From: Afipia sp.
GTDB lineage: Bacteria; Pseudomonadota; Alphaproteobacteria; Rhizobiales; Xanthobacteraceae
Assembly (NCBI GenBank): GCA_024508675.1
Contig: JANINQ010000015.1
Span: 87,710 to 151,709, forward strand
DNA: 64,000 bases
Direction of reading: 5' to 3'
Numbering within the stretch: the stretch's first letter is position 1; each line of letters starts with the position of its first letter. Positions 1 to 9,474 of the stretch are shown piece by piece. A model generated the notes under the pieces. The model saw only the letters and a program-made list of their open reading frames with translations, had not been told where the DNA came from and did no database searches. Both the position numbers and the translations under genes were made by a program.

Positions 1-1
1 T

Positions 2-181
2 GCCACCGACAAGACGGTGCTGACCGGCACCACCTTCTCCCGCGTGTCCTATGACATTCCGGGACAGGCGCAGCGGTTCGCCCGTTCGCGCGGATTGCGC
101 GATGCGGAAGACCGCGCGGCCAAGGTCATCGCTGACAACATCAATCAGCGCCTCGCATCGTTCTTCATCGCCGGCACCTGA
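2..181 (+). CDS. lptE: LptE-like LPS-assembly lipoprotein, C-terminal end (partial)
   Basis: Only the last 59 residues and the stop codon are in the window; the frame is open from base 2. The tail (TFSRVSYDIPGQ, RFARSRGLRDAEDRAAKVIA, ending RLASFFIAGT) matches what I know of the C-terminus of LptE (rare lipoprotein B) in Rhizobiales, the outer-membrane lipoprotein that plugs the LptD channel and delivers LPS to the cell surface. It lies 26 bp before holA on the same strand; lptE-holA is a common pairing in this group and supports the call. The lipobox and most of the fold are outside the window. Confidence 0.75.
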   Translation, partial: ATDKTVLTGTTFSRVSYDIPGQAQRFARSRGLRDAEDRAAKVIADNINQRLASFFIAGT

Positions 182-207
182 TCGGCCCATAGCGTCTTGA
201 GATAAGT

Positions 208-1236
208 GTGGTCGCGCTTCGCGGGAAAGAAATCGACACGTTTCTGGCCCGGCCCGATCCGTCGCGGCCGATCATCCTGCTCTATGGACCCGACACCGGC
301 CTTGTGCGCGAACGCGCCGACGCCTTGATGGCCTCTGCCGTCGACGATCCGAATGATCCCTTCTCGCTGGTGCGCATGGACGGCGACGAGCTTGCCGCCG
401 AACCATCGCGCCTCGTCGATGAAGCCATGACGGTGCCGCTGTTTGGCGGCCGCCGCGCCATCCGCATTCGTGCAGGTTCGCGCAGTTTCGCCAGCGGCAT
501 CGACACACTGGCGGAGATGCAGCCGAAGGACTGCCGCATTGTGATCGAGGCTGGCGAACTGCGCCCGGACGCGCCGCTGCGCAAGGCCTGCGAGAAAGCA
601 AAGACCGCCGTTGCCATTGCCTGCTATGCCGACACCGAGCGCGACCTCGCAAAACTGATCGACGACGAACTGCGCGCCTCCGGTCTGAAGATCGCGCCCG
701 ACGCACGCGTGGCGCTGACATCATTGCTCGGCGGCGATCGTCAGGCATCGCGCAACGAAATCCGCAAGGTCGCGCTCTACGCCCATGGCAAGGGTGAGGT
801 GACGATTGACGATGTGGTCGCGATTGTCACCGACGCGTCAGGGTTGGCGCTCGATCCCATCGTGGACAACGCCTTCGCCGGACGCGCTGCCGATGTCGAA
901 ATCCTGTTCGCGAAAGCGATGGCGGCGGGCACTTATCCTGGTCTGATCATCATGTCGGCGCAGCGACACGCTGCGCTGCTGCACAAGGCGCGCCTGTCGG
1001 TTGACGAAGGCCGCAGCGAATACGAAGCCCTTGAGAGCGGATTTCCCCGGTTACATTTTTCGCGCAAGACGCTGGTCGAAACGGCATTGCGCAACGCAAG
1101 TACCGAGCGCATGGCGCGGGCGATGGCGCAACTCGCCGATGCGGCGTTCGACATGCGCAAGCAGTCGTCGCTGGCCGAAGTCATCGCGCAGCGCGCGCTG
1201 CTGGCGATAGCCGTGAATGCACGGCGGCGGGGATAG
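208..1236 (+). CDS. holA: DNA polymerase III subunit delta (clamp-loader subunit)
   Basis: A 342-aa protein with the HolA layout: an N-terminal AAA+-like domain opening with IILLYGPDTGLVRERAD (residues ~22-38), then a helical lid and the C-terminal collar domain (about 220-340, including RQASRNEIRKVALY near 180). Delta is the wrench of the clamp loader and opens the beta sliding clamp. As is normal for delta, the GPDTG loop is a degenerate P-loop and is not expected to hydrolyse ATP. The start is GTG at 208, giving MVALRGKEIDTFLARPD, an N-terminus typical for the family. The gene follows lptE at 26 bp and converges on parB, with a palindromic repeat between the two stop codons. Confidence 0.93.
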   Translation: MVALRGKEIDTFLARPDPSRPIILLYGPDTGLVRERADALMASAVDDPNDPFSLVRMDGDELAAEPSRLVDEAMTVPLFGGRRAIRIRAGSRSFASGIDTLAEMQPKDCRIVIEAGELRPDAPLRKACEKAKTAVAIACYADTERDLAKLIDDELRASGLKIAPDARVALTSLLGGDRQASRNEIRKVALYAHGKGEVTIDDVVAIVTDASGLALDPIVDNAFAGRAADVEILFAKAMAAGTYPGLIIMSAQRHAALLHKARLSVDEGRSEYEALESGFPRLHFSRKTLVETALRNASTERMARAMAQLADAAFDMRKQSSLAEVIAQRALLAIAVNARRRG

Positions 1237-1250
1237 ACGATTGACACAGT

Positions 1251-1345
1251 CCTCATGGTGAGGAGGCGCTCTTGCGCCGTCTCGAACCATGAGGGTGTTC
1301 GCTCATCCTTCGAGACGCACGCAAGAGCGTGATCTTCAGGATGAG
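1251..1345. repeat. Interspersed palindromic repeat between holA and parB
   Basis: Two adjacent inverted repeats: CCTCATGG at 1251-1258 pairs with CCATGAGG at 1287-1294, and CTCATCCT at 1302-1309 faces AGGATGAG at 1338-1345. The second unit is nearly the same as a copy at 16721-16762 (CATCC..CGAGACGCACG.. ..GCGTG..CTCAGGATGAG), so this is a dispersed repeat and not a gene-specific hairpin. It sits between two convergent stop codons, where it could also act as a bidirectional terminator. Confidence 0.8.
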
Positions 1346-1366
1346 GTCAGCGTCAGGGCAAAGTTA

Positions 1367-2248
1367 TTACTTGCCCGCTTCCAGCCGGCGCAGAATCTCG
1401 TCGAGCTGATCCAGATCCTTGTATCTGATCTGCACCGTGCCGCCGGGATTGCGGTGATCGACACTCACCTTCAGCCCGAGCACATCGCTGACGCGCTTTT
1501 CCAGCGCGATGGTGTCGGAGTCTTTCGCCGGTGCAGCACTGCGTGCTTTCTGCGGCCGGCGCTCCGGAACGCCTTCTTCATGCGCCAGCGCTTCGGTCTG
1601 GCGCACGTTCAAACCTTCCTCGACAATGCGCTTCGCCGCGGCCGCCGGGTCCGGCAGATTGATCAGCGCGCGCGCGTGACCGGCCGAGAGCTTGCCTTCG
1701 GCGATGTAAGCCTGCACCTGATCAGGCAGTCTGGTCAGGCGCATCATGTTGGCAACATGACTGCGGCTCTTGCCGACCAGCTTCGCGATATCGTCGGCGC
1801 TGTGTTTATATTCGGTGGCGAGCGCGTGATAGCCCTGCGCTTCTTCCATCGCGTTCAGATCCGAACGCTGCACGTTCTCGATGATCGCGATTTCAAGCGC
1901 GGCGCTGTCGGTCACTTCGACCGTGACGATCGGCACATCGTGCAGACCTGCGCGCTGCGATGCGCGCCACCGGCGTTCACCCGCGATGATCTCGAAGCGA
2001 TCCGTTGCGCCCTTCACCGGGCGCACAACAATCGGCTGGATCACGCCATGCTGCTTGATCGAGGATGACAGTTCGTCCAGCTCCGCATCGGAAAACGTGC
2101 GGCGCGGATTGCGCGGATTGGCTTTGAGAAATTCGATCGGAACGCGGCGCGGCGTGCGCGACGGACGCTCGACATGCGCGGCCTCGCCACCAACATCGCC
2201 AATCAGACTTGCAAGACCGCGACCCAGTCGCGAACGCTCCTCGGCCAT
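1367..2248 (-). CDS. parB: Chromosome-partitioning protein ParB
   Basis: A 293-aa ParB/Noc-family CTP-dependent clamp that loads at parS and spreads on DNA for chromosome segregation. It has the N-terminal ParA-interacting leader (MAEERSRLGRGLASLIGD), the ParB N-terminal domain with the GERRWRAS box (EIIAGERRWRASQRAG), the ENVQRSDLNAMEEAQGY region, the KSRSHVANMMRL helix-turn-helix, and a C-terminal dimerisation domain. I chose ATG at 2248 because the ParA-stimulating N-terminus begins there; an upstream in-frame GTG at 2278 would add ten residues. It lies downstream of parA, but 171 bp carrying a palindromic repeat separate the two. Three perfect parS sites are within 4 kb. Confidence 0.95.
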   Translation of the reverse strand: MAEERSRLGRGLASLIGDVGGEAAHVERPSRTPRRVPIEFLKANPRNPRRTFSDAELDELSSSIKQHGVIQPIVVRPVKGATDRFEIIAGERRWRASQRAGLHDVPIVTVEVTDSAALEIAIIENVQRSDLNAMEEAQGYHALATEYKHSADDIAKLVGKSRSHVANMMRLTRLPDQVQAYIAEGKLSAGHARALINLPDPAAAAKRIVEEGLNVRQTEALAHEEGVPERRPQKARSAAPAKDSDTIALEKRVSDVLGLKVSVDHRNPGGTVQIRYKDLDQLDEILRRLEAGK

Positions 2249-2288
2249 TGCCTCTTCCCTCGCACCCAACCCACGCACTCCTTAGATC

Positions 2289-2410
2289 GTCATTCCGGAC
2301 GATCCGCTCTTCGCGGATCGATCCGGAACCTCGCGGTGATACTCAACGCGCTTCCGGAATTTACATTCGAGATTCCGGGTTCGCTTGCTCTGCTCGCGCC
2401 CCGGAATGAC
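2289..2410. repeat. Interspersed palindromic repeat between parA and parB
   Basis: About 122 bp bounded by GTCATTCCGGA at 2289 and CCCGGAATGAC ending at 2410, with an internal hairpin (GATCCG..CGGATC). The same family (GTCATTCCGGA...GATCCGGAA...GATTCCGGGTTCGC...CGAAATGAC) recurs at 45117-45227 between grpE and the next gene. It fills most of the parA-parB spacer, so it may affect read-through from parA into parB. Confidence 0.85.
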
Positions 2411-2419
2411 ATCTTCGTT

Positions 2420-3289
2420 TCAATGCGAGCGCAACTCACGCTCGCGCTGAATCACTTCGGTCGCGAGTTTCAGATACGCATCGCTGCCGACGCATTTGAG
2501 ATCGTAAACCAGCACCGGCTTGCCATACGACGGCGCTTCGGAGATGCGCACATTACGCGGGATCATGGTGTTGTAGACCTTGCTGCCCATGAACTGGCGC
2601 ACATCGGCGACAACTTGATTCGAAAGGTTGTTGCGCGAGTCGAACATGGTCAGCACGATGCCGTGAATCGACAGCGTCGGATTGAGCGTCGAGCGCACCT
2701 GTTCCACCGTCTGCAGCAACTGCGACAGACCTTCGAGCGCAAAGAACTCACACTGCAGCGGCACCAGAATCGCATGCGACGCCGCCATCGCATTCACTGT
2801 GATCAGATTCAGCGACGGCGGACAGTCGACCAGCACGTAGGTGTAGTCGGTGTCCGGCGCGACGTTGACGTTGAGATCGGCGATCGCATCGCGCAGGCGG
2901 AAGGCGCGGTCACGCGTGGTGCCGAGTTCAAGCTCGAGGCCCGACAGGTCCATGGTCGACGGCGCGATGTGCAGACGCGGCACCGCAGTCGGAATGATCG
3001 CTTCGCGCAGCTTGGCCTCGCCAACCAGCACGTCATAGGTCGAGCAGTTGCGGTTTCGCCGGTCGATGCCGAGGCCGGTCGAGGCGTTGCCCTGGGGGTC
3101 TAGATCGACAATCAGCACCCGCTCGCCGATCGCGGCGAGAGCCGTCCCGAGGTTGATGGCGGTCGTGGTCTTGCCCACGCCGCCCTTCTGATTTGCCAGC
3201 GCCAGAATCCGGGGATGCCCCGGTTTGGCTGCCGAAGCGTTGTCGCCGTCCTGAAAAATGCCGTCGATGCCAACCATGTGCCTGGCCAT
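2420..3289 (-). CDS. parA: Chromosome-partitioning ATPase ParA
   Basis: A 289-aa ParA/Soj-type deviant Walker ATPase that positions the ParB-parS origin complex on the nucleoid. The deviant Walker A is KGGVGKTTTAINL (~residues 35-47), followed by VLIVDLDPQGNAS (A' motif) and VLVDCPPSLNLITVNA (Walker B). The start is ATG at 3289 (MARHMVGIDG). It is the third gene of the rsmG-parA-parB direction and begins 18 bp after the rsmG stop codon, as is usual near alphaproteobacterial origins. Confidence 0.95.
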   Translation of the reverse strand: MARHMVGIDGIFQDGDNASAAKPGHPRILALANQKGGVGKTTTAINLGTALAAIGERVLIVDLDPQGNASTGLGIDRRNRNCSTYDVLVGEAKLREAIIPTAVPRLHIAPSTMDLSGLELELGTTRDRAFRLRDAIADLNVNVAPDTDYTYVLVDCPPSLNLITVNAMAASHAILVPLQCEFFALEGLSQLLQTVEQVRSTLNPTLSIHGIVLTMFDSRNNLSNQVVADVRQFMGSKVYNTMIPRNVRISEAPSYGKPVLVYDLKCVGSDAYLKLATEVIQRERELRSH

Positions 3290-3307
3290 GCCTTGTTGCT
3301 GCGGACG

Positions 3308-3964
3308 TTATCGCCGCTCAATTTTATTGAGTTCGACGATCCAGCCGTGTCCGCCGGTGCGACTGGGATGGAGAAGAGGCTCTATATTCCAGTATTTAGT
3401 AGCTTCCGTCAATTCAGCCTCTACATCTTGTCCCTTCAGGAACAAGGCTTTGGCGCCTTGCTGCACCAGAGGCGCAGCAAAACCCAGCAACATATGTAGA
3501 GGAGCGACCGCACGGGCTGTGACGCAATCGACCGGCTCCGACCGGCTATCCACATAATCCCCGATGTCAGCGAGGACAACGGAGCCGGGTGCGCCAGTCA
3601 CGCGCAAGGCCTCGCGCAGGAACGCGGCCTTCTTGGCAATACGTTCCACAAGCCGGACATTTGCGCCGGGATGCTCTGCCATGGCGCAGGCCAGCACCAC
3701 ACCCGGAAATCCGCCTCCGCTGCCGAAGTCGAGCCACTGCCGGGCCTTCGGCGCCAGATCCAGAAGTTGCAGCGAATCGGAGATGTGCCGGGTCCAGAGC
3801 TGCGGCAGGGTTGAGGGCGCGATCAGGTTGGTCTTGGCCTGCCACGCCACCAGAAGATCGACGTAGCGATCCAGCCGCGCTTCTGTTTCACGTGAAACAG
3901 GGGTCAGCCTGAGAGCCGCTTCCTTATCGGAAGCAGAGATGGAAACCGGGGCCGGCTTGGCCAT
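3308..3964 (-). CDS. rsmG: 16S rRNA (guanine-527-N7)-methyltransferase RsmG (GidB)
   Basis: A 218-aa class I SAM methyltransferase that makes m7G527 in 16S rRNA. The SAM loop is WLDFGSGGGFPGVVLA (~residues 82-97), with NLIAPSTLPQLWTRHISDSLQLL just before it, a signature of the GidB family. The gene lies 2 bp after the mnmG stop codon, so it is almost certainly cotranscribed, and it precedes parA. Residues VSRET (about 23-27) are encoded by a perfect parS site at 3884-3899, so this codon stretch is under a second, DNA-level constraint. Confidence 0.95.
   Translation of the reverse strand: MAKPAPVSISASDKEAALRLTPVSRETEARLDRYVDLLVAWQAKTNLIAPSTLPQLWTRHISDSLQLLDLAPKARQWLDFGSGGGFPGVVLACAMAEHPGANVRLVERIAKKAAFLREALRVTGAPGSVVLADIGDYVDSRSEPVDCVTARAVAPLHMLLGFAAPLVQQGAKALFLKGQDVEAELTEATKYWNIEPLLHPSRTGGHGWIVELNKIERR
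3884..3899. promoter_or_regulatory. parS site 1, inside rsmG
   Basis: The 16-bp palindrome TGTTTCACGTGAAACA is a perfect match to the parS consensus known from Bacillus and alphaproteobacteria. It lies in the 5' part of the rsmG coding sequence. ParB should load here. Confidence 0.92.
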
Positions 3965-3966
3965 GG

Positions 3967-5832
3967 TCAGGCCGACACAGAAGAGCGGCGCGCTTCGCGG
4001 CGCAGATAGGCCGCAAGGATTGCGAGCGCCGCCGGTGTCATCGCCTCGATCCGGCCTGCCTGGCCAATGGTTCGGGGCCGGACCTTCTCAAGCTTCTGCC
4101 GGGCTTCATTGGAGAGACCGGGCACCGCCTGATAGTCCACATCGGTGAGGACAAGATTCTCGTCGCGGCGAAAGGCCTGCACATCGGCGGCCTGCCGCTC
4201 CAGATACACATCGTATTTGGCGTCGATTTCCAGATGGACCGCGATCTTCGGATCGATCTCGCCGAGCTGCGGCCAGATCGAGATGATGTTGGCCCATTCG
4301 ATCTCGGGATAGGCCAGCATCTCGAACGCCGAACGGCGCTGGCCGTCCCGGTTGAGAGAAATACCGTGCTTGGCGGCTTCGTTAGGGGTCACGGACAGTG
4401 ATTTTGCCAGTGACTTGGCGGCATTGAGCGCAGTCATCTTGGCGGCGTGCCGCCCTGCCCGCTCCGTTCCGACACATCCCAGTTCAATGCCGCGGTTGGT
4501 CAGGCGCTGATCGGCGTTGTCCGCCCGAAGGGTCAGGCGGTACTCCGCCCGCGAGGTGAACATCCGATAGGGTTCGGTGATCCCGCGCGAGGTCAGATCG
4601 TCGATCATCACCCCGAGATAGCCGTCGGCCCGGTCGAACACCGCAGGCTCTCCGCCTCCGGCCAGGATCGCGGCATTCAATCCGGCAACCAGCCCCTGAG
4701 CACCGGCTTCTTCATAACCAGTGGTGCCGTTGATCTGCCCGGCCAGGAAAAGCCCAGGCACCCGGCGGGTCTGCAGGGTCGGCTCCAGTTCACGTGGATC
4801 AACATGGTCGTATTCGATGGCATAGCCCGGCCGGACCATCTTCGCCCGTTCGAGGCCAGGAATGGTCTCAAGAATGGCCTGCTGAACCTCCTCCGGCAGC
4901 GATGTGGAGATGCCGTTGGGATAAACCGTGGTGTCGTCGAGCCCTTCCGGCTCCAGGAAGATCTGGTGGCCGTCGCGATCACCGAAGCGGACGATCTTGT
5001 CCTCGATAGACGGGCAGTAGCGCGGCCCAGTGCTCTTGATCTGGCCGGAATACATCGGCGAGCGATGCACATTGGCCCGGATGATCTCATGGGTGGCGTT
5101 GGTGGTCCGGGTGATCCCGCATTCGATCTGCGGGGTCGTAATCCGGTCCGTCAGCACCGAAAACGGCTCAATCGGGTCGTCTCCGGGCTGCATTTCAACC
5201 GCTGACCAGTCGATGGTCGAGCCATCGAGGCGCGGCGGCGTCCCGGTCTTGAGACGGCCCAGCACAAAGCCGGCGCGTTCGAAAGATGTCGAGAGGCCCA
5301 TCGCGGGTGCCTCCCCGACCCGGCCCGCCGGCCAGTTCTTCTCCCCGAGATGGATCAGGCCGCGCAGAAAGGTCCCCGTGGTCACCACCACCGCCCCGAC
5401 TGCGAATTTCCGGCCGTCAGCCAGACGAATCCCACTGATCCGGCCTTCGGAGAGCAAAAGCTCGTCCGCCTCGCCTTCGATCACGAGCAGATTGGGCGTA
5501 TCCCGGATTTCGGCCTGCATCGCAGCCGCATAGAGCTTTCGGTCGATCTGGGCGCGGGGACCCCGCACCGCCGGACCTTTACGGCGGTTCAGAACCCGGA
5601 ACTGGATGCCACCGCGATCCGCCATCCGGCCCATCAGACCGTCCAGGGCGTCAATCTCCCGGACCAGATGACCCTTTCCAAGGCCACCGATAGCCGGGTT
5701 GCAGGACATGGCACCGACGGTCGCGAACTGATGGGTCACCAGCCCGGTTTTCGCACCCGTGCGTGCGGACGCCGCCGCGGCCTCACAGCCGGCGTGGCCT
5801 CCCCCGATCACAATGACGTCGAATGTCTGCAT
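3967..5832 (-). CDS. mnmG: tRNA uridine-5-carboxymethylaminomethyl modification enzyme MnmG (GidA)
   Basis: A 621-aa FAD-dependent enzyme, close to the family's usual ~620-630 aa. With MnmE it installs the (carboxymethyl)aminomethyl group at wobble U34. The Rossmann dinucleotide motif is [14 protein letters not shown] (residues 6-19). GidA signatures follow: [23 protein letters not shown] (44-66), the [13 protein letters not shown] loop, and [21 protein letters not shown] in the C-terminal half. The start is ATG at 5832. It sits upstream of rsmG with a 2-bp gap. Two parS sites lie 55-105 bp before its start, between it and mnmE. Confidence 0.97.
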   Translation of the reverse strand: MQTFDVIVIGGGHAGCEAAAASARTGAKTGLVTHQFATVGAMSCNPAIGGLGKGHLVREIDALDGLMGRMADRGGIQFRVLNRRKGPAVRGPRAQIDRKLYAAAMQAEIRDTPNLLVIEGEADELLLSEGRISGIRLADGRKFAVGAVVVTTGTFLRGLIHLGEKNWPAGRVGEAPAMGLSTSFERAGFVLGRLKTGTPPRLDGSTIDWSAVEMQPGDDPIEPFSVLTDRITTPQIECGITRTTNATHEIIRANVHRSPMYSGQIKSTGPRYCPSIEDKIVRFGDRDGHQIFLEPEGLDDTTVYPNGISTSLPEEVQQAILETIPGLERAKMVRPGYAIEYDHVDPRELEPTLQTRRVPGLFLAGQINGTTGYEEAGAQGLVAGLNAAILAGGGEPAVFDRADGYLGVMIDDLTSRGITEPYRMFTSRAEYRLTLRADNADQRLTNRGIELGCVGTERAGRHAAKMTALNAAKSLAKSLSVTPNEAAKHGISLNRDGQRRSAFEMLAYPEIEWANIISIWPQLGEIDPKIAVHLEIDAKYDVYLERQAADVQAFRRDENLVLTDVDYQAVPGLSNEARQKLEKVRPRTIGQAGRIEAMTPAALAILAAYLRREARRSSVSA

Positions 5833-5887
5833 GGGCGCACTTCTATCGCTTTGGTGCGAAAGCTGAAAGACGGAAATCGCTCAGATC

Positions 5888-5903
5888 TGTTTCACGTGAA
5901 ACA
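5888..5903. promoter_or_regulatory. parS site 2, mnmG-mnmE intergenic
   Basis: Perfect TGTTTCACGTGAAACA palindrome, 56 bp upstream of the mnmG start. It is 13 bp away from parS site 3, which makes a double ParB loading site. Confidence 0.93.
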
Positions 5904-5909
5904 AAGGAG

Positions 5910-5939
5910 TTGAACCTGTTTCACGTGAAACAGGTTCAA
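5910..5939. promoter_or_regulatory. parS site 3 within a perfect 30-bp palindrome
   Basis: The core TGTTTCACGTGAAACA is at 5917-5932, and the symmetry extends seven more bases on each side (TTGAACC / GGTTCAA), so 5910-5939 is a perfect 30-bp palindrome. That is longer than ParB recognition needs. It may also fold as a hairpin at the end of the mnmE transcript, whose stop codon is at 5972. Confidence 0.9.
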
Positions 5940-5971
5940 TGACCGAGCCAGCACGGCAGTCGGCCATTGGG

Positions 5972-7306
5972 CTACTTGCCGATGCAGAACTCACGGAAAA
6001 TCACGTCGAGGATGTCCTCGACGTCAACCCGCCCCGTTAGCCGACCCAATGAATGAATCGCGATTCGTAGCTCTTCGGCCAGAAGCTCATCGCCTTTCTC
6101 GGCCGAGCGCCCTGCCCGGTCCAGAGCGACGACGGTCTCCCGCAGCAAGGTCCGGTGCCGGGCCCGGCTGACCAGCGCCATTTCCCCCGAACCGAAATAG
6201 TCCTGAGCGTAGGACACCAGCGCGGCGATCAAGTCAGGAACACCGTCCCCACGGGATGCAGAAATCTCGAACTGCGCCCTCGCCGCGTTCGTATGCATGC
6301 CGCCGGAAAGATCGACCTTATTGCGCACAATCCAGACCGGCGCGTGATCATCTTCGACTTCCGGCGATGGCGTGCCTTTGCCATTCGCATCGACAAGCCA
6401 CAGGACGAGATCCGATGTGCGCGCACGATCGCGCGCACGGCGCACGCCTTCCTGTTCGACCGGATCGTGAGTCTCCCGCACGCCCGCGGTGTCGATCACC
6501 GTCACCGGATAGCCATCGAGATCGAGATGCACCTCGATCACATCGCGCGTCGTGCCGGCATGCGGCGACACAATAGCTGCTTCGCGCCGCGCAAGACGAT
6601 TGAGCAATGTCGACTTGCCGGCGTTAGGAGGCCCCGCGATCGCAACCGTGAGGCCTTCGCGCAGACGTTCACTTTGTGCCGATGAAATAAGGGTTTCTTC
6701 GATTTCGGATTTCAGTGTTGCGATTTTTTTCAGCGCAGGCGCGACCAGCTCCGCCGACACATCGCCTTCATCGGAGAAATCAATTCCCGCTTCAATCAGC
6801 GCCGAGGCTTCAATGATCTGCTGCCGCCATGTCTCGGCTTTCGCACCTAGCAATCCTTTCAGATGCCGCAATGCCTGACGGCGCTGACGGTCGGTGTCGG
6901 CATGAATCAAATCATCGAGGCCTTCGGCTTCAGTGAGATCGAGCTTGCCGTTTTCAAACGCACGTCGCGTGAATTCGCCAGGCTCGGCCGGACGCAGACC
7001 GTCGATGGCGCCGAGCGCATCGAACATCGCGGCGATCACCGCGCGGCCGCCATGGACATGAAATTCAGCGACGTCTTCGCCGGTGGCGCTGTGCGGCCCC
7101 GGAAACCAGAGCGTCACCGATTCGTCGATGGCACTACCGTCGAGATCGCGAAGCGTTGCGAACTGGGCGAGGCGAGGTGAGGGCAGTTTTCCGCACAACC
7201 GCTCAACGGCTGCGCGGGCCTGCGGACCGGACACCCGGATGATGGCAATGGCCGACGGAGCGCGGCCGGATGACAGGGCGAAAATAGTTTGATCGGCAGA
7301 CTGCAT
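5972..7306 (-). CDS. mnmE: tRNA modification GTPase MnmE (TrmE)
   Basis: A 444-aa dynamin-like G protein that acts with MnmG on wobble uridines. It has the N-terminal folate-binding domain (start [28 protein letters not shown]), a helical domain, and an inserted G domain with G1 [18 protein letters not shown] (~220-237), the switch loop GTTRDV, G3 DTAG (VIDTAGVRE) and G4 NKVD. The C-terminus CIGK is the catalytic signature of the family. It is transcribed toward mnmG, 139 bp away, across the double parS site. Confidence 0.97.
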   Translation of the reverse strand: MQSADQTIFALSSGRAPSAIAIIRVSGPQARAAVERLCGKLPSPRLAQFATLRDLDGSAIDESVTLWFPGPHSATGEDVAEFHVHGGRAVIAAMFDALGAIDGLRPAEPGEFTRRAFENGKLDLTEAEGLDDLIHADTDRQRRQALRHLKGLLGAKAETWRQQIIEASALIEAGIDFSDEGDVSAELVAPALKKIATLKSEIEETLISSAQSERLREGLTVAIAGPPNAGKSTLLNRLARREAAIVSPHAGTTRDVIEVHLDLDGYPVTVIDTAGVRETHDPVEQEGVRRARDRARTSDLVLWLVDANGKGTPSPEVEDDHAPVWIVRNKVDLSGGMHTNAARAQFEISASRGDGVPDLIAALVSYAQDYFGSGEMALVSRARHRTLLRETVVALDRAGRSAEKGDELLAEELRIAIHSLGRLTGRVDVEDILDVIFREFCIGK

Positions 7307-7464
7307 GGCCTATTTGGCGAACACATCGCAGGCAGGCAATGAAAATCCCGCCTCCCTTCCAATCCGGAAAGCATCTCACTTTGTTGCACCGCAATATGCT
7401 GCGCCTATCCCGCAATATCGATCATATTGCATTGCACAATTATCTGCCGCCTGCCCAAACAAAA

Positions 7465-7486
7465 TGCCCGGCACAAAGGCCGGGCA
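7465..7486 (-). terminator. Rho-independent terminator of rho
   Basis: Read on the minus strand, an 8-bp stem TGCCCGGC/GCCGGGCA with a 6-nt loop is followed by a T-rich run (TTTTGTTT). It lies about 30 bp after the rho stop codon, between rho and mnmE. The stem resembles the TGCCCGG/CCGGGCA arms of the dispersed repeats at 39424 and 51728, so it may be a co-opted repeat unit. Confidence 0.8.
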
Positions 7487-7516
7487 TCCAGAAGCCGATT
7501 CGTTTGAGCTCAAATA

Positions 7517-8782
7517 TCAGGTGTTCATCGAGTCGAAGAACTCGGCGTTGTTCTTGGTGTTGCGGAGCTTGTCGAGCAAGAACTCGATCGCATCCATTGA
7601 CCCCATCGGGTTGAGGATTCGGCGCAGCACATACATTTTCTTGAGCAGCTGCGGATCAGTGATGAGTTCTTCCTTGCGCGTGCCGGAGCGCGCGATGTCG
7701 ATGGCCGGGAAGGTGCGCTTGTCGGCGACCTTGCGGTCCAGAATAAGTTCGGAGTTACCAGTGCCCTTGAACTCTTCGAAGATGACTTCGTCCATGCGGC
7801 TGCCGGTATCGACCAGCGCAGTCGCAATGATCGTGAGCGATCCGCCTTCCTCGATGTTGCGTGCGGCACCGAAGAAACGCTTCGGACGCTGCAGGGCGTT
7901 CGCATCAACACCGCCGGTCAGCACCTTACCGGATGACGGCACAACGGTGTTGTAGGCGCGGCCGAGGCGCGTGATCGAATCGAGCAGAATGACAACATCG
8001 CGTCCGTGTTCGACCAGACGCTTGGCCTTTTCGATCACCATCTCCGCGACCTGCACGTGACGCACGGCCGGTTCATCGAAGGTCGAGGACACAACCTCAC
8101 CCTTCACCGAACGCTGCATATCGGTGACTTCTTCCGGACGCTCATCGATCAGAAGAACGATCAAATAGCATTCCGGATGATTGGCCGTGATTGAGTGCGC
8201 GATGTTCTGCATCAGCACGGTTTTACCCGTGCGTGGCGGCGCAACGATCAATGCGCGCTGGCCTTTACCTATAGGGGCTACGATATCAATGACACGCGGC
8301 GACAGGTCCTTGCGCGTCGGATCGTCGATCTCGAGCTTGAACCGCTCATCCGGAAACAGCGGCGTCAGGTTGTCGAAATTGACCTTGTGCTTGGACTTTT
8401 CAGGGTCCTCGAAATTCAGCGTGTTGACCTTCAGAAGCGCAAAATAACGCTCGCCTTCCTTCGGGCTGCGGATATGGCCTTCGATGGTATCGCCAGTGCG
8501 CAATCCGAAACGGCGGATCTGCGACGGCGAAACATAAATGTCATCGGGACCGGGCAGATAATTCGCATCCCATGAACGCAAAAATCCGAAGCCATCGGAA
8601 AGAACCTCGACAACACCTTCACCGATGATGTCGGTTTCCTGGATCGCAAGCTGCTTGAGAATGGCGAACATCAACTCCTGCTTGCGCATGGTGCTGGCAT
8701 TTTCAACCCCGTTCTCTTCCGCAAAGGAGACAAGCTCCGCCGGCGTTTTTGATTTGAGGTCTTGTAGTTTGATTTCCCGCAT
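7517..8782 (-). CDS. rho: Transcription termination factor Rho
   Basis: A 421-aa hexameric RNA helicase that ends transcription. The N-terminal domain begins [18 protein letters not shown], the OB-fold RNA-binding site is [12 protein letters not shown], the P-loop is [17 protein letters not shown], followed by [16 protein letters not shown] (Walker B region), [15 protein letters not shown] and the secondary RNA-binding (Q/R-loop) segment. I chose ATG at 8782 because this gives the usual Rho N-terminus and length; an upstream ATG at 8803 would add seven residues. A 269-bp leader separates it from hemJ, and a terminator follows the stop codon. Confidence 0.97.
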   Translation of the reverse strand: MREIKLQDLKSKTPAELVSFAEENGVENASTMRKQELMFAILKQLAIQETDIIGEGVVEVLSDGFGFLRSWDANYLPGPDDIYVSPSQIRRFGLRTGDTIEGHIRSPKEGERYFALLKVNTLNFEDPEKSKHKVNFDNLTPLFPDERFKLEIDDPTRKDLSPRVIDIVAPIGKGQRALIVAPPRTGKTVLMQNIAHSITANHPECYLIVLLIDERPEEVTDMQRSVKGEVVSSTFDEPAVRHVQVAEMVIEKAKRLVEHGRDVVILLDSITRLGRAYNTVVPSSGKVLTGGVDANALQRPKRFFGAARNIEEGGSLTIIATALVDTGSRMDEVIFEEFKGTGNSELILDRKVADKRTFPAIDIARSGTRKEELITDPQLLKKMYVLRRILNPMGSMDAIEFLLDKLRNTKNNAEFFDSMNT

Positions 8783-9051
8783 CGGGGTTGTCCTGTGGAG
8801 CAAGTAAGGGAGAGAGGGGAGGGGAAAGGTTCAGCCTGCTGACGACATACGGACTAAAGGTACGATCAAAAGTCCGCAGGTCTTGAGCGAGGAAGGTGCC
8901 GGGAGGCTTCAAACCTAATGTGGTGGCCGGTCCGACAGTGAGACCGGGACTCAACCACATCCGCCTGCGTTAGGTGGGATGACACAAATATAGAAAATCG
9001 TCCGGTCACACGCAAGGAGGTGATTGGCGCGGAATCAAAAAGCTGCCCAGC
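8783..9051 (-). promoter_or_regulatory. rho leader region (structured, no gene seen)
   Basis: The 269 bp between hemJ and rho contain no convincing ORF. A 6-bp inverted repeat CCGGTC (8927-8932) / GACCGG (8942-8947), with further CCTAA..TTAGG complementarity around it, could fold in the rho leader RNA. Rho is autoregulated through its leader in other bacteria, so this is a plausible control region, but no promoter boxes are clear. Confidence 0.4.
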
Positions 9052-9474
9052 CTAAAACGGCTTCACAATCACCAGAATAACGATCCCGATCATCAGGACA
9101 GTCGGCACCTCATTGATAATACGATAGAATTTCTGACTTCGGGTATTGGCGTCATTGGCAAAATCACGCACCCGGGCCGTGAAAAAACCATGCACGCCCG
9201 ACAGAATCAGAACCAGCGTGAATTTCGCGTGAAACCAGCCGGAAACATACCAGCCGCCCTGCCAGGCCAGCCACAAACCGGCCAGCCAGGTGATGATCAT
9301 GGCGGGATTGATGATCGCCTTGAGCAGACGACGCTCCATCACCTTGAAGGTCTCGGACTGTTTTGAACCGATCTCCGCATCACAGTGATAAACAAACAGC
9401 CGTGGCAGATAGAGCATGCCGGCCATCCAGGAGATGACCGCAATCACATGCAGCGCCTTGATCCATTCGTACAT
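9052..9474 (-). CDS. hemJ: Protoporphyrinogen IX oxidase HemJ-like membrane protein
   Basis: A 140-aa integral membrane protein with about four hydrophobic segments. It starts MYEWIKALHVIAVISWMAGMLYLPRLFVYHCD, with His9 and the WMAG/LPRLFVYH motif characteristic of HemJ (UPF0093). A second conserved part is HAKFTLVLILSGVHGFF. HemJ oxidises protoporphyrinogen IX to protoporphyrin IX in haem synthesis, in species without HemY or HemG. Upstream is the gene-free putative origin, where hemE would be expected in many relatives. Confidence 0.9.
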   Translation of the reverse strand: MYEWIKALHVIAVISWMAGMLYLPRLFVYHCDAEIGSKQSETFKVMERRLLKAIINPAMIITWLAGLWLAWQGGWYVSGWFHAKFTLVLILSGVHGFFTARVRDFANDANTRSQKFYRIINEVPTVLMIGIVILVIVKPF

